Part shown: in pieces, positions 1 to 6,199 of the stretch
Numbering within the stretch: position 1 is the first letter of the stretch
Layout of the letters: the number at the start of each line of letters is the position of its first letter
From: Aculops lycopersici
Taxonomy: Eukaryota > Arthropoda > Arachnida > Trombidiformes > Eriophyidae
Reading direction: 5' to 3'
Assembly: GCA_015350385.1 (NCBI GenBank)
Contig: WNKI01000001.1
Span: 4,219,836-4,232,414, forward strand
Length of the DNA stretch: 12,579 bases
The notes under the pieces: model-generated
What the model saw: the letters and a program-made list of their open reading frames with translations, nothing else
The model's database searches: none
What the model was told of the DNA's origin: nothing
Translations under genes and position numbers: made by a program

Positions 1-2
1 CC

Positions 3-5
<3 letters not shown>

Positions 6-50
<45 letters not shown>
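6..50. repeat. (CT)n microsatellite, left edge
   Basis: An uninterrupted CT dinucleotide tract of about 22 copies, followed by CCTCTC. Fully visible. It lies almost at the window start and matches in orientation the tract at the right edge. Long pure CT/GA tracts are frequent in arthropod intergenic DNA and often stop short-read assembly. GAGA-factor-type proteins can bind such tracts, but nothing here shows that use. Confidence 0.98.
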
Positions 51-54
<4 letters not shown>

Positions 55-112
55 TCGTGGTTCTCGTCGGTCGCTTGCTATCTTGCTTGTTTAGCGTTGA
101 CATTGTTGGCAA

Positions 113-120
113 CCGGAAGT
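113..120 (+). promoter_or_regulatory. ETS-type site (CCGGAAGT)
   Basis: CCGGAAGT preceded by AA, giving AACCGGAAGT at 111-120. This is the optimal core of ETS-domain transcription factors in animals. First of seven CCGGAAGT copies in the window. Use as a binding site is inferred from the motif only. Confidence 0.45.
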
Positions 121-199
121 CCCTATTCGGACATCAATCTCAGCTTGCAGTTGCCTCAATGGAGCGGCCAAAAACAAAGCGACAAAAGAAATAGCGTGA

Positions 200-218
200 A
201 AAAGTCGTCTCGACTTTT
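200..218. repeat. Short inverted repeat, 8-bp arms, 3-nt spacer
   Basis: AAAAGTCG (200-207) and CGACTTTT (211-218) are exact reverse complements around TCT. A dyad of this size is expected a few times by chance in a window this long. Confidence 0.9.
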
Positions 219-650
219 CGCGGCTCGAGATTCTTGAGAGGGAATCGAGTGTTACGCAACATTTCGGTTGCAAAAGGAGGCTAAAAGTGGCCACCAAATA
301 ACAATCACAATTAATCTGGCCGTCGCTGTCTGCCACTCGACTTGTGTTTGCCTTTTCGCCTTCTTTCCGTCGCCATCAAAACTCTAGGCGCAACTCGACC
401 TTCCACCTCCTGAACAGAATTAAAGGAACTAGAACCAGAAGCAGAAGTAGAGACATCGAGAGTTTAAATGGCGCAAAGTCAGCATCCAATAATCACAATC
501 CTATAGTTGAATTCTGTCCGATTTAACTGCAACCTTTCAAAAAGGAATGGTTAACAGAAGAAAGAGTATTGTGCTCGCCAAGCGGAAGTGCGAGGAACTG
601 GCAAAGATAGAGACGGGCGGTCAGTGGGGCCGCTAGTTTCGCGAGCCCAA

Positions 651-665
651 CTAAACTAAACTAAA
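651..665. repeat. (CTAAA)3 pentanucleotide repeat
   Basis: Three exact CTAAA units. The 14-mer AACTAAACTAAACT is shared with the related tract near 4708-4730. Confidence 0.9.
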
Positions 666-1237
666 ATAGACAGCCAGCCCGACGGACAGACGATGGAGTT
701 TGGGAGCAAGTGAAGCCAAGTGGCTAACGAGCGCCCATTTATCTTTGCGTTGCCTTTGGTTTAGTCTTTCTGTTTCTGTTTCGGGTTCGGTCAGCGTGCT
801 CTGGTCTTGGGCATGCTGCGGGAATTTTTGAGGCCCACGGGATTTCGGCACACACGCAGAAACCGAGCGGGCTGCCTGTTGTCGTCATGCTTCATTAATC
901 AGCCGCCACGACGGCGGCGGCCAAATCAGATCGGTGCCGCCAAGTCGGCTAGCTGACAAAACGTCGGCCGCTCGCTCGGCGTCAGATTCAATTTCAGCTC
1001 CGAGCGTCTCTCTTCCTTTGCTCTGTTCTGTCGTTGCATTGTGGCCACCGTGTTGAAGTCCCTGATACTCGGATCGCCGGTCGTTCTCGGCCAAACGAGC
1101 TCGCCAACGATGAGCAGCGAGAGCAACGACATCAAGAGCAACAACAACTACAACCACGAAGTAATGAGCTCGTCGCACTTCCTGCGAGAAAAAAGTTCAA
1201 CTTTGTTTTGTCAACTCAACGCCAAATTGAGAGTTAA

Positions 1238-1251
1238 CTTCCTGCAGGAAG
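1238..1251. repeat. 14-bp perfect palindrome CTTCCTGCAGGAAG
   Basis: Exact self-complement. It places two GGAAG half-sites in opposite orientation, four bases apart between the GGAA cores, resembling a double ETS half-site. The word TTCCTGC also occurs at 1179-1185 and 1299-1305, so three copies lie within 130 bp. Confidence 0.9.
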
Positions 1252-1387
1252 GGCTGTGAGTGATGTGCGCAAACCAATCACTTGCTACACTGGTGGAGTT
1301 CCTGCAGATATAGTAGGAAACTTGGCGTCGCCTAGCGACTTGTCTAGTCGTTAGTTGGCCGGCCGGTCAGTTCTGATCTCGTTGTCA

Positions 1388-1413
1388 TTGTTGCTCTTGT
1401 GCAAAAGCAACAA
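1388..1413. repeat. Hairpin, 10 of 11 pairs, 4-nt loop
   Basis: TTGTTGCTCTT (1388-1398) pairs with AAAAGCAACAA (1403-1413) with one C-A mismatch and the loop GTGC. The arms are TTG/CAA-rich, so part of the match may be low-complexity coincidence. Confidence 0.85.
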
Positions 1414-1667
1414 CAAAAACCTAAACTCCAACAACTCGGCTCGACTCGTGCACTCGGACGACCAAGAATGATGGATGGGCGAGCCAACTGGCGCTAGTAA
1501 ATTCCCACTCTATGGAGAGGAAGTGGAAAAGAGGAGCGAGCCCATTGAGTTGTCCACTTTGGCCACTGCGGCGCCGGCCCGCCAGCTAACTCAATAGCGC
1601 GCCCACTCACTCGTCAAGTCGTCATCGTTGAGGATCTCTCATCTCTGTTTCTCGTGCGTGATGACGG

Positions 1668-1705
1668 CAGTAGCAGCAGCAGTAGCTCTAGCTCTAGCTC
1701 CAGCT
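1668..1705. repeat. AGC-rich and (TAGCTC)3 tandem repeat
   Basis: A short AGC run passes into three exact TAGCTC hexamers at 1683-1700. Simple-sequence DNA. Confidence 0.92.
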
Positions 1706-2054
1706 TGAAATGCGCCAAGATTTGCGCGAGATTTTTGTGGCGCTAGATGCGCAACCGCCGAGTTGAATGAATGGACTCGCTCCAGTCCAGCAAGTTGGCA
1801 GCTAGGTCCATTTCTGTCGCTTCCATTGCCGCCGCCGCTGCTTGAGCTGCCTTGTCGTCAGCTTCAGTTAGGGCAAAGTCGCGTGCTGAGGTTGCTCGCC
1901 TCTCTTCTGGTCTCCGAATTCCGGCCGTCTCGCAACTGAAGAGACTTGAGGTCAGCCCATTGAGTTGAGTTGAGTTGCGTCGAGTTGGTTGCACAATCCA
2001 CTTGGCGGCCACTCGACAACGATGACCGACTCGAGGCTTCATTAGACTCCACAA

Positions 2055-2120
2055 CCAACAGACAACAATGGACTCAAGTGGAATTTGCGTGTTGGTTGGT
2101 GATTCCATTGTTGTTGTTGG
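2055..2120. repeat. Hairpin of about 17 bp with 31-nt loop
   Basis: CAACAATGGA (2063-2072) pairs exactly with TCCATTGTTG (2104-2113). The stem extends outward through A-T and G-U pairs, skips one bulged A at 2060, then CCAAC (2055-2059) pairs with GTTGG (2116-2120). The length is in the range of a small-RNA precursor, but the arms are CAA/TTG-rich and the terminal loop is unstructured, so a microRNA is only a weak possibility. Confidence 0.7.
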
Positions 2121-2252
2121 AGGTGGTGGTGGAGGAGCCGTTCGCTTGAGTGTAGCATGAACCAGAGTGCACCACAAGCTAACACGCGCCGAGCTAAGTC
2201 GCCAATTTAATGGCAATAATCCATTGAATTGCCGCTCGGCTAGAGCGGAAGT

Positions 2253-2264
2253 AGCGCCGGCGCT
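2253..2264. repeat. 12-bp perfect palindrome AGCGCCGGCGCT
   Basis: An exact self-complement made only of G and C except its ends. It lies just before the GTAAGT word at 2281. Confidence 0.9.
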
Positions 2265-2322
2265 GGCCACAAACTTGACCGTAAGTTTTTTGCCTCCGCT
2301 CTCCCTCGTTCCTGCGCTAGCA

Positions 2323-2330
2323 ACTTCCGG
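2323..2330 (-). promoter_or_regulatory. ETS-type site on minus strand
   Basis: ACTTCCGG here is CCGGAAGT on the minus strand. The wider word at 2321-2332 is the reverse complement of AACCGGAAGTTG, which recurs at 8601 and 9571. Confidence 0.45.
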
Positions 2331-2426
2331 TTACCAGTCGAACCGAATCCTTTCTGTTTTCTCCGCCCCTCTATTTTTCGGAGGCGATCGAACCGATTGC
2401 AGGCCGCCTGCAGTTTGATGATAAAA

Positions 2427-2451
2427 ACTGACTGATACTGACTGATACTGA
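2427..2451. repeat. Tandem repeat, 10-bp unit ACTGACTGAT
   Basis: Two exact ACTGACTGAT units plus ACTGA. The period is close to one turn of DNA, but with 2.5 copies no function can be argued. Confidence 0.93.
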
Positions 2452-2637
2452 AAGAGGAGTTCGGATCAATGCCAGCTCCTCGCTGTAATTGCAATAGAGA
2501 TAATGGCCAGGGCAGTATACATACAGGAAGCACATGCTAGTTGCCGTGCTAAACAAAGTGAGAGCGAGAGACATGGAGGGGATCAAATTTAAACACACTA
2601 AAACTCTCACTCCCACTGCCACTATCGCGATTTGGAG

Positions 2638-2645
2638 ATGCAAAT
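2638..2645 (+). promoter_or_regulatory. POU octamer ATGCAAAT
   Basis: Exact match to the octamer bound by POU-domain factors (Oct proteins in vertebrates, Nubbin/Pdm in flies). Motif evidence only. Confidence 0.35.
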
Positions 2646-2736
2646 CGGCGATAAGATTCGCTCTTTTACTTTGAGTCCATCGCCTTAACTGCACCATTCG
2701 CCACCAACAACCACCAACAACTCTTTCGCTGAAGAG

Positions 2737-2775
2737 CACTTCTATTGGTGGAAGAGAACCGTTCCAATAGAAGTG
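2737..2775. repeat. Perfect inverted repeat, 12-bp arms, 15-nt spacer
   Basis: CACTTCTATTGG (2737-2748) and CCAATAGAAGTG (2764-2775) are exact reverse complements. Further out, ACAACCACCA (2707-2716) complements TGGTGGTTGT (2777-2786), although that outer pair is simple-sequence DNA and would leave a 20-nt asymmetric bulge. The arms match no known family I recognise. Confidence 0.93.
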
Positions 2776-2818
2776 GTGGTGGTTGTGTTAGTGTTGGTAG
2801 TAGTAGTGGTAGTAGTAT
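2773..2818. repeat. GT-rich low-complexity tract
   Basis: A run of GTG, GTT and GTA triplets including several GTAGTA blocks. It abuts the preceding hairpin. Confidence 0.85.
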
Positions 2819-2827
2819 TTGCTTAGA

Positions 2828-2844
2828 GTTGTTGTGCCAACAAC
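2828..2844. repeat. Short inverted repeat, 7-bp arms
   Basis: GTTGTTG and CAACAAC flank TGC. Low-complexity arms; probably chance. Confidence 0.85.
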
Positions 2845-3385
2845 ATTAACGGCACCATAGACCACAAACGGAAATCTCGCGAGAACACCGCCAGTTGCGT
2901 GCTGTTGCGTCACACTGGCGAGCACACTCACAAACACAATTGCCACCATCCGATTCTCATTGGACTTCGATCTTGTGCGCTTGAGCTTACATCTCCTCTG
3001 GCAAACCAATTGGGTCTCCATCAATCACGATTCCCCTCCTCGAAGGCAACAGCGGCAGCAGTTTTAGAGTACCAATAACAAGGGAGAAACAGACTGCCAA
3101 TTGGCGCCGCATGAGCCGATGAGACGAGAGTTGCGTTGAAACCAATCGAATCGGACGCCCATCAGCATAGTGCTAATGCAATGGACCATACCAACCGTGA
3201 GCTGGCCCATGTTTTTCCACCCCAAAACCACGAGCAAGTTACGTGGCTTTGCCATTAGTGTTTGCACAAGCTCTCAACTTCGTTTCGCCTCAACCTCCGG
3301 CGACCACAAAACTGCTGACGCACCTCGTGCCTCCACTGTCATTGCCATTGCTAGTCTCATCGCTACATCTCCTGTCCGCTTGTCG

Positions 3386-3413
3386 CTCTCGATTTGGCCA
3401 TGCAAATCGAGAG
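3386..3413. repeat. Perfect hairpin, 11-bp arms, 6-nt loop
   Basis: CTCTCGATTTG (3386-3396) and CAAATCGAGAG (3403-3413) are exact reverse complements around GCCATG. The right arm overlaps an ATGCAAAT octamer (3400-3407). A second hairpin begins nine bases later. Confidence 0.93.
3400..3407 (+). promoter_or_regulatory. POU octamer ATGCAAAT inside a hairpin
   Basis: The octamer spans the loop-stem border of the 3386-3413 dyad, so the stem could alternatively reflect a partly symmetric binding site. Confidence 0.35.
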
Positions 3414-3421
3414 TAATTTTG

Positions 3422-3471
3422 TGCGATTTTGCCACCGGAAGCGAGAGACACTCGCCGCTTCGCAAAACGCA
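3422..3471. repeat. Nested hairpin, about 16 bp in 50 nt
   Basis: The outer stem pairs 3422-3432 with GCAAAACGCA (3462-3471), ten pairs with one bulged A at 3426. The inner stem pairs GAAGCG (3438-3443) with CGCTTC (3456-3461) directly adjacent on the right side. Five unpaired bases remain on the left side, including the CCGGAAGC near-ETS word. Second of two consecutive hairpins. Confidence 0.8.
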
Positions 3472-3493
3472 TTCAGACGATCATTTCTGACTG

Positions 3494-3504
3494 CCGCTAG
3501 GTGG
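3494..3504 (+). promoter_or_regulatory. CTCF-like core CCGCTAGGTGG
   Basis: It contains AGGTGG, the heart of the conserved CTCF recognition sequence, but is followed by TTGC rather than CGC or CAG. A partial match only. Confidence 0.25.
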
Positions 3505-3756
3505 TTGCTCTGTCCAACTCTGCCACCAACTTCACGTTGTTGCTGCCGTTGTTCAATAAGAACGCCACCAAAACCTCTTGTGCCATCAAGTCGACGAGTG
3601 AGCGAGTGAGTCACACACTCTGAGACGAATTATGATAGCCAGCAGCAAAGCCAAACAACTCTGAGTGGATTCACCTCTTCCGGTTGCTCGGTGGTGATCG
3701 TAGTGGTTGTTTTTGTTGTTGCAGAGATCAAAATTGCTGCGTAAAGAATTACAAGT

Positions 3757-3769
3757 GCCGCTGAGCGGC
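3757..3769. repeat. Short dyad GCCGCT-G-AGCGGC
   Basis: Six-bp exact arms around one base, just upstream of the ATG at 3771. A dyad this size is expected by chance. Confidence 0.85.
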
Positions 3770-3774
3770 GATGG

Positions 3775-3782
3775 CCGGAAGT
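3775..3782 (+). promoter_or_regulatory. ETS-type site (CCGGAAGT)
   Basis: Preceded by GG rather than AA, so this copy shares only the eight-base core and not the longer AACCGGAAGT word. Confidence 0.4.
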
Positions 3783-3810
3783 CGACGGCGCAAGAATAAC
3801 GGAAAGTGGG

Positions 3811-3837
3811 GCCTCAAGCCTATGTTTAGGCTTAGGC
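3811..3837. repeat. Hairpin, 11 bp with one bulge, TTAGGC-containing
   Basis: AAGCCTA (3816-3822) pairs with TAGGCTT (3827-3833) across a TGTT loop. After one bulged C at 3815 the stem continues with GCCT and AGGC. The right arm reads TTAGGCTTAGGC, two copies of a hexamer identical to the nematode telomere unit, but two copies do not make a telomeric tract. Confidence 0.85.
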
Positions 3838-4106
3838 AGCTGCCCTCTAGTATTAATGCGGATTTACCTGCGAACTGGTTGCGCGAAGAAAAAACAACAA
3901 CCAGCGAGAGGGTTAGTCATCGTCAGTCGGCCAAAAACTATACTTGGCGACTCATTTTTCAGAGATTAAATCGCCAACTGGCAGCAAGCGAAAAACAATG
4001 GCTTGTCTTGGTGCTTTCTAGTGCTCAGTGGTCTTTCTTTTCCAACTTCATGATGACGATTCAATTTAAGCGGATGATTTATGTTGTTACTGCCGCTAGT
4101 GCTACA

Positions 4107-4122
4107 GCTGCTGCTGCTGCTG
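4107..4122. repeat. (GCT)5 microsatellite
   Basis: Sixteen bases of uninterrupted GCT repeat. Confidence 0.95.
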
Positions 4123-4227
4123 TGGTTGTACCTTACGTTTCCACTTGCTCGCCTCTCGGTTGCTCCGGCATTTGAGCAGCGTAAGTTGACGTCGGGTTTG
4201 TTTGGTTTGAGCGGAAGGGATTTGGCG

Positions 4228-4273
4228 AGTCGCTTAGCGTTTTCACTTTCCCACTTGCTGGCGCCTAGCGACT
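4228..4273. repeat. Imperfect inverted repeat, 10 of 12 pairs
   Basis: AGTCGCTTAGCG (4228-4239) faces CGCCTAGCGACT (4262-4273): seven outer pairs, two mismatches, three inner pairs, with a 22-nt spacer. The right arm contains the recurring word GCCTAGCGAC. Confidence 0.75.
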
Positions 4274-4276
4274 TGT
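4262..4276. repeat. Second copy of 15-mer CGCCTAGCGACTTGT
   Basis: Identical to 1329-1343 over 15 bases. The inner GCCTAGCGAC recurs a third time, inverted, at 5101-5110. Dispersed duplicate or shared binding word; the source is unknown. Confidence 0.9.
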
Positions 4277-4285
4277 GCGACTTTG

Positions 4286-4300
4286 GTCGCAACTTGCGAC
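4286..4300. repeat. Short dyad GTCGCAA-C-TTGCGAC
   Basis: Seven-bp exact arms around one base. Just upstream, GTGCGAC (4276-4282) can pair with the left arm instead, so alternative foldings compete in this GCGAC-rich patch. Confidence 0.88.
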
Positions 4301-4407
4301 TCAATCATTCCAGCTAGACATTTAGAGTGACTCGTCTTAATGCTGTGACACTTCGTTTCATCTCGTCTCTTTCGGTCGTCTGCTGCTAGAAGTCGGTAGC
4401 AGATATT

Positions 4408-4424
4408 ATGATGATGATGATGAT
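4408..4424. repeat. (ATG)n microsatellite
   Basis: Just under six ATG copies. Confidence 0.95.
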
Positions 4425-4605
4425 TGCCGACAACACTCGAGCTCAAATCTAATCCTGTGCCGCAATCGCAGTCGGCGCCAAGCTAACCATTTGGCTAACC
4501 AGCGAGCGGAACGGGAATTCAATTCACGTGTCGCTAACTTTTGCGCCGCGGCCGTCGCCACAAACCTAACATCTAAAAGTTGCGCAAGATGATCGAGCTT
4601 TAGAG

Positions 4606-4615
4606 TGACTGGCGC
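4606..4615 (+). repeat. TGACTGGCGC copy 1
   Basis: First of three exact copies on the same strand within 1.1 kb. It extends into GGCGCC, and the preceding bases form the 12-mer TTTAGAGTGACT (4599-4610) also present at 4321-4332. Confidence 0.9.
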
Positions 4616-4707
4616 CGCTTCTGATCCATGGATAAAACTTCATATATTTGCGTGTTATTTGGTCTCGTCTCCCAGATTCCAATAAGATCGCCAGTTTCCC
4701 TGCAGAA

Positions 4708-4730
4708 CTAAACCAAACTAAACTAAACTC
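4708..4730. repeat. CTAAA/CCAAA pentamer repeat
   Basis: CTAAA units with one CCAAA variant, sharing AACTAAACTAAACT with the tract at 650. Confidence 0.88.
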
Positions 4731-4745
4731 ACGTTAAAGGCGAGA

Positions 4746-4757
4746 CTTGAATTCAAG
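4746..4757. repeat. 12-bp perfect palindrome CTTGAATTCAAG
   Basis: Exact self-complement centred on GAATTC. Confidence 0.9.
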
Positions 4758-4776
4758 GGAAATGGACGAGTTTAGT

Positions 4777-4786
4777 TGACTGGCGC
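4777..4786 (+). repeat. TGACTGGCGC copy 2
   Basis: This copy is followed by G rather than C, so it lacks the full GGCGCC seen in the other two. Confidence 0.9.
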
Positions 4787-4804
4787 GTTTGCACTTGCTA
4801 TTGG

Positions 4805-4827
4805 AATCGCGAGTCGCGACTTCGATT
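4805..4827. repeat. Hairpin around palindrome AGTCGCGACT
   Basis: The 10-bp palindrome AGTCGCGACT (4812-4821) is flanked by AATCG (4805-4809) and CGATT (4823-4827), which also pair across a small internal loop. The palindrome recurs at 8325-8334; the shared word is GAGTCGCGACTT. A further 12-bp palindrome TTGCAATTGCAA follows at 4826-4837. Confidence 0.85.
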
Positions 4828-4837
4828 GCAATTGCAA
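4826..4837. repeat. 12-bp perfect palindrome TTGCAATTGCAA
   Basis: Exact self-complement immediately after the preceding dyad. The TTGCAA half-units resemble C/EBP-type half-sites, but this is motif similarity only. Confidence 0.9.
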
Positions 4838-5037
4838 CTACTACTATCGTGAGATAGCTCAGCTCAACGTTCGAACTCACAGCTCGCTAGCAGAGGCCCA
4901 CAATGCAGATGATTAATTTCAAATGGTCAAGCGATGGGCTTAGCGCTATTGTCGCCACTGTGTTACTGCTGCTACTTCGACCACTACCAGCACCACCAAT
5001 AGTCAACTTCAACTTGCAAACTAAACTTCAACTCGAT

Positions 5038-5101
5038 CCACTCGCTCAACTCGCCCTCAATGGCAAAAACAACATGAGAGCCGCTCATTGAGCTCGAGTG
5101 G
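5038..5101. repeat. Hairpin, 12 bp with 2-nt bulge, 38-nt loop
   Basis: CCACTCG (5038-5044) pairs with CGAGTGG (5095-5101), and the adjoining CTCAA (5045-5049) pairs with TTGAG (5088-5092), leaving CT unpaired at 5093-5094. Most of the loop is unstructured. Confidence 0.75.
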
Positions 5102-5195
5102 TCGCTAGGCCCCCTTTTGCAACTTGAACGCCCGGCAGCCAGTCAGCTAGTCGGCTACCTAATGAATTCAACACACAAACAGGAACACAATGAAA

Positions 5196-5204
5196 TTTGG
5201 CGCC
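5196..5204 (+). promoter_or_regulatory. E2F-like site TTTGGCGCC
   Basis: Matches the E2F consensus TTTSGCGC. Motif evidence only; no promoter or gene start is visible nearby. Confidence 0.3.
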
Positions 5205-5343
5205 ACCAGAGCACCCAAGTAAAACTCGGCTAGCATTTTGCTTTGCGATTTGGTCTCCGAGTTAGAACTGATGCCTGGCGCCCAATCCAACGGCTCAATT
5301 GGTGGCAACGACGACGGAATCGAATTACGTCGTCGCGCGTATG

Positions 5344-5416
5344 GTTGGCAGTGAAACCGGAAATGAGCGCAGGTTCAGGTCATTGGCTCAGCCGCTGGCA
5401 CTTGCCCACTGCCAAC
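5344..5416. repeat. 73-nt hairpin with 10-bp perfect terminal stem
   Basis: GTTGGCAGTG (5344-5353) and CACTGCCAAC (5407-5416) are exact reverse complements. Inside, 5357-5360 can pair with 5395-5398 (one G-U) and TGAGC (5364-5368) with GCTCA (5386-5390), giving about 19 pairs in three helices separated by internal loops. The length fits a small-RNA precursor, but the loops are large. It ends 16 bases before the 20-bp palindrome. Confidence 0.75.
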
Positions 5417-5432
5417 TCACTGGACGGCTGCG

Positions 5433-5452
5433 TCGATGGCAATTGCCATCGA
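5433..5452. repeat. 20-bp perfect palindrome
   Basis: TCGATGGCAATTGCCATCGA is identical to its reverse complement over all 20 bases, with no spacer. By a flat-composition estimate a perfect 20-bp palindrome is expected about once per million bases. It could be a homodimer binding site or a relic of an inverted duplication. No known site name fits with confidence. Confidence 0.96.
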
Positions 5453-5521
5453 GTTTATGTGGCGGCGCCCTAATGCTGCGCTCATATGTCTGTTGTTATA
5501 TGCTCGGCTGCCGCTAATTTG

Positions 5522-5536
5522 GAGGAGTTGCTCCTC
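5522..5536. repeat. Short dyad GAGGAG-TTG-CTCCTC
   Basis: Six-bp exact arms with a 3-nt spacer. Probably chance. Confidence 0.85.
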
Positions 5537-5662
5537 TTTTGTTTGCTCGACTTTCCTCGGACCGCATCGTTCACCGCCTCGGGTTTCGCTCTTGCTCTTG
5601 AGCTCGTTACAGAGTATAAACAATTTGATGCTCATCATGAACCTCACCTGTGCACCTGGTGA

Positions 5663-5670
5663 CCGGAAGT
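5663..5670 (+). promoter_or_regulatory. ETS-type site (CCGGAAGT)
   Basis: Within GTGACCGGAAGTCGAG, 39 bases before the third TGACTGGCGC copy. Confidence 0.42.
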
Positions 5671-5708
5671 CGAGATCGTTCGGCCCATTAAAGTCAACGA
5701 ATTCCGAC

Positions 5709-5718
5709 TGACTGGCGC
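5709..5718 (+). repeat. TGACTGGCGC copy 3
   Basis: Reads through into GGCGCC as copy 1 does. TGACTGGCCC at 9434 and GACTGGCG near 12488 are close relatives. Confidence 0.9.
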
Positions 5719-5793
5719 CTCGATGCTCACAGAAGAGAGGCCTAGAAATCTAATCGAAAATCAGAGCCAATCTCAATTATTTTTGCAACCAGA

Positions 5794-5809
5794 AGAGAGA
5801 GAGAGAGAG
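5794..5809. repeat. (AG)8 microsatellite
   Basis: Eight uninterrupted AG copies, the opposite-strand equivalent of the CT tracts at the edges. Confidence 0.96.
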
Positions 5810-6079
5810 CCTTTTGATTGATTGCGATCCAATGACTTGAATCGCAACTCAATGCTCTGCTCTCACCGACCCGATCGATGCTAAGAATTTTGAGGCCACG
5901 GGCAGTAAATCACCGCTAGTTGACAATTTTAATTACATTACATGCAATAAATGGGACTATTGATACTCAAACGCGCACTCGCTTGTAACTTATCGGCCGA
6001 AAGAAAAAACAGAGCTCACTGTTGGGTGCCAACATTAAAACTTATGCTCATGATAACTGAGGAGCTCATTGCCCCTCTT

Positions 6080-6100
6080 CATCATCATCATCATCATCAT
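6080..6100. repeat. (CAT)7 microsatellite
   Basis: Seven exact CAT copies. Confidence 0.96.
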
Positions 6101-6199
6101 CGTGATCATGAGTAGCAACAGTAATTTTAATGAGCTAAAGAGGGAAGAGGAAAAAACACTACACTACGCTACGGCTTTTCTATGGGGAGCTGTCGCACA

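Larger units (their letters stand above)
51..2000. other. Gene-free stretch, left part
   Basis: No frame carries a credible protein; stop codons recur throughout and the few open frames encode low-complexity, unrelated-looking peptides. It holds an ETS-type site at 113-120, small hairpins at 200-218 and 1388-1413, a (CTAAA)3 tract at 651-665, a GC-rich patch around 900-1000, the palindrome at 1238-1251, the word GCCTAGCGAC at 1330-1339, one copy of a 15-mer repeated at 7593 (about 1354-1368), the 14-mer AGCCCATTGAGTTG at 1539-1552 and 1954-1967, and an AGC/TAGCTC tract at 1668-1705. Confidence 0.8.
2001..3380. other. Gene-free stretch with hairpins and GT-rich DNA
   Basis: No supportable gene. 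Open frames on the minus strand near 1743-2270 encode Pro/Ala runs derived from GGT and GCC repeats. Contents: the 2055-2120 hairpin, palindrome AGCGCCGGCGCT at 2253-2264, a GTAAGT splice-donor-like word at 2281-2286, an ETS-type site at 2323-2330, the tandem repeat at 2427-2451, an octamer at 2638-2645, the 2737-2775 hairpin, the GT-rich tract to 2818, and a 7-bp dyad at 2828-2844. From about 2850 to 3380 I see only scattered short words and a GGCGCC at 3103-3108. Confidence 0.75.
3381..4200. other. Gene-free stretch with tandem hairpins and a weak ORF
   Basis: Contents: hairpins at 3386-3413, 3422-3471 and 3811-3837, a CTCF-like word at 3494-3504, a pyrimidine-rich AG acceptor-like sequence ending near 3724, an ETS site at 3775-3782, and a GCT run at 4107-4122. 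One ATG frame (3771-4175, 134 codons) is open. It begins with basic residues and ends in an alanine/valine run encoded by the GCT repeat; I recognise no domain and do not call it a gene. Confidence 0.65.
4201..5720. other. Gene-free stretch densest in repeated words
   Basis: No open frame here carries a plausible protein. The stretch holds GCCTAGCGAC in both orientations (4263, 5101), three TGACTGGCGC copies (4606, 4777, 5709), eight GGCGCC palindromes, paired 12-mers TTTAGAGTGACT (4321, 4599), palindromes at 4624, 4746, 4826 and 5433, hairpins at 4805, 5038 and 5344, and an ETS site at 5663. Around 4340-4600 little else is visible. Confidence 0.75.

Noticed and set aside
1743..2270. 175-codon open frame on the minus strand, longest in the window
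   Set aside because: Encodes Pro and Ala runs from GGT and GCC repeats and repeated Asn-Ser-Thr-Gln-Leu stretches from GAGTT repeats. No domain and no codon-use sign of a gene.
2281..2286. GTAAGT splice-donor-like word, also GTAAGT at 4181-4186 and GTAAGC at 8731
   Set aside because: No coding frame continues into any of them and no matched acceptor with a coding exon is visible. Such hexamers occur by chance.
3827..3837. Telomeric repeat array
   Set aside because: Only two TTAGGC units; no array.
3771..4175. 134-codon ATG open frame on the plus strand, preceded by a pyrimidine-rich AG acceptor-like sequence near 3724
   Set aside because: No recognisable domain. The C-terminal part is the translation of a GCT microsatellite, and the frame contains the palindromic hairpin at 3811. 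A frame of this length is expected in 12.6 kb of balanced composition. RNA-seq with a splice at about 3726 would reopen the question.
5946..5951. AATAAA polyadenylation signal, also at 11255-11260
   Set aside because: No upstream gene on the plus strand; the hexamer is expected by chance several times in this length.
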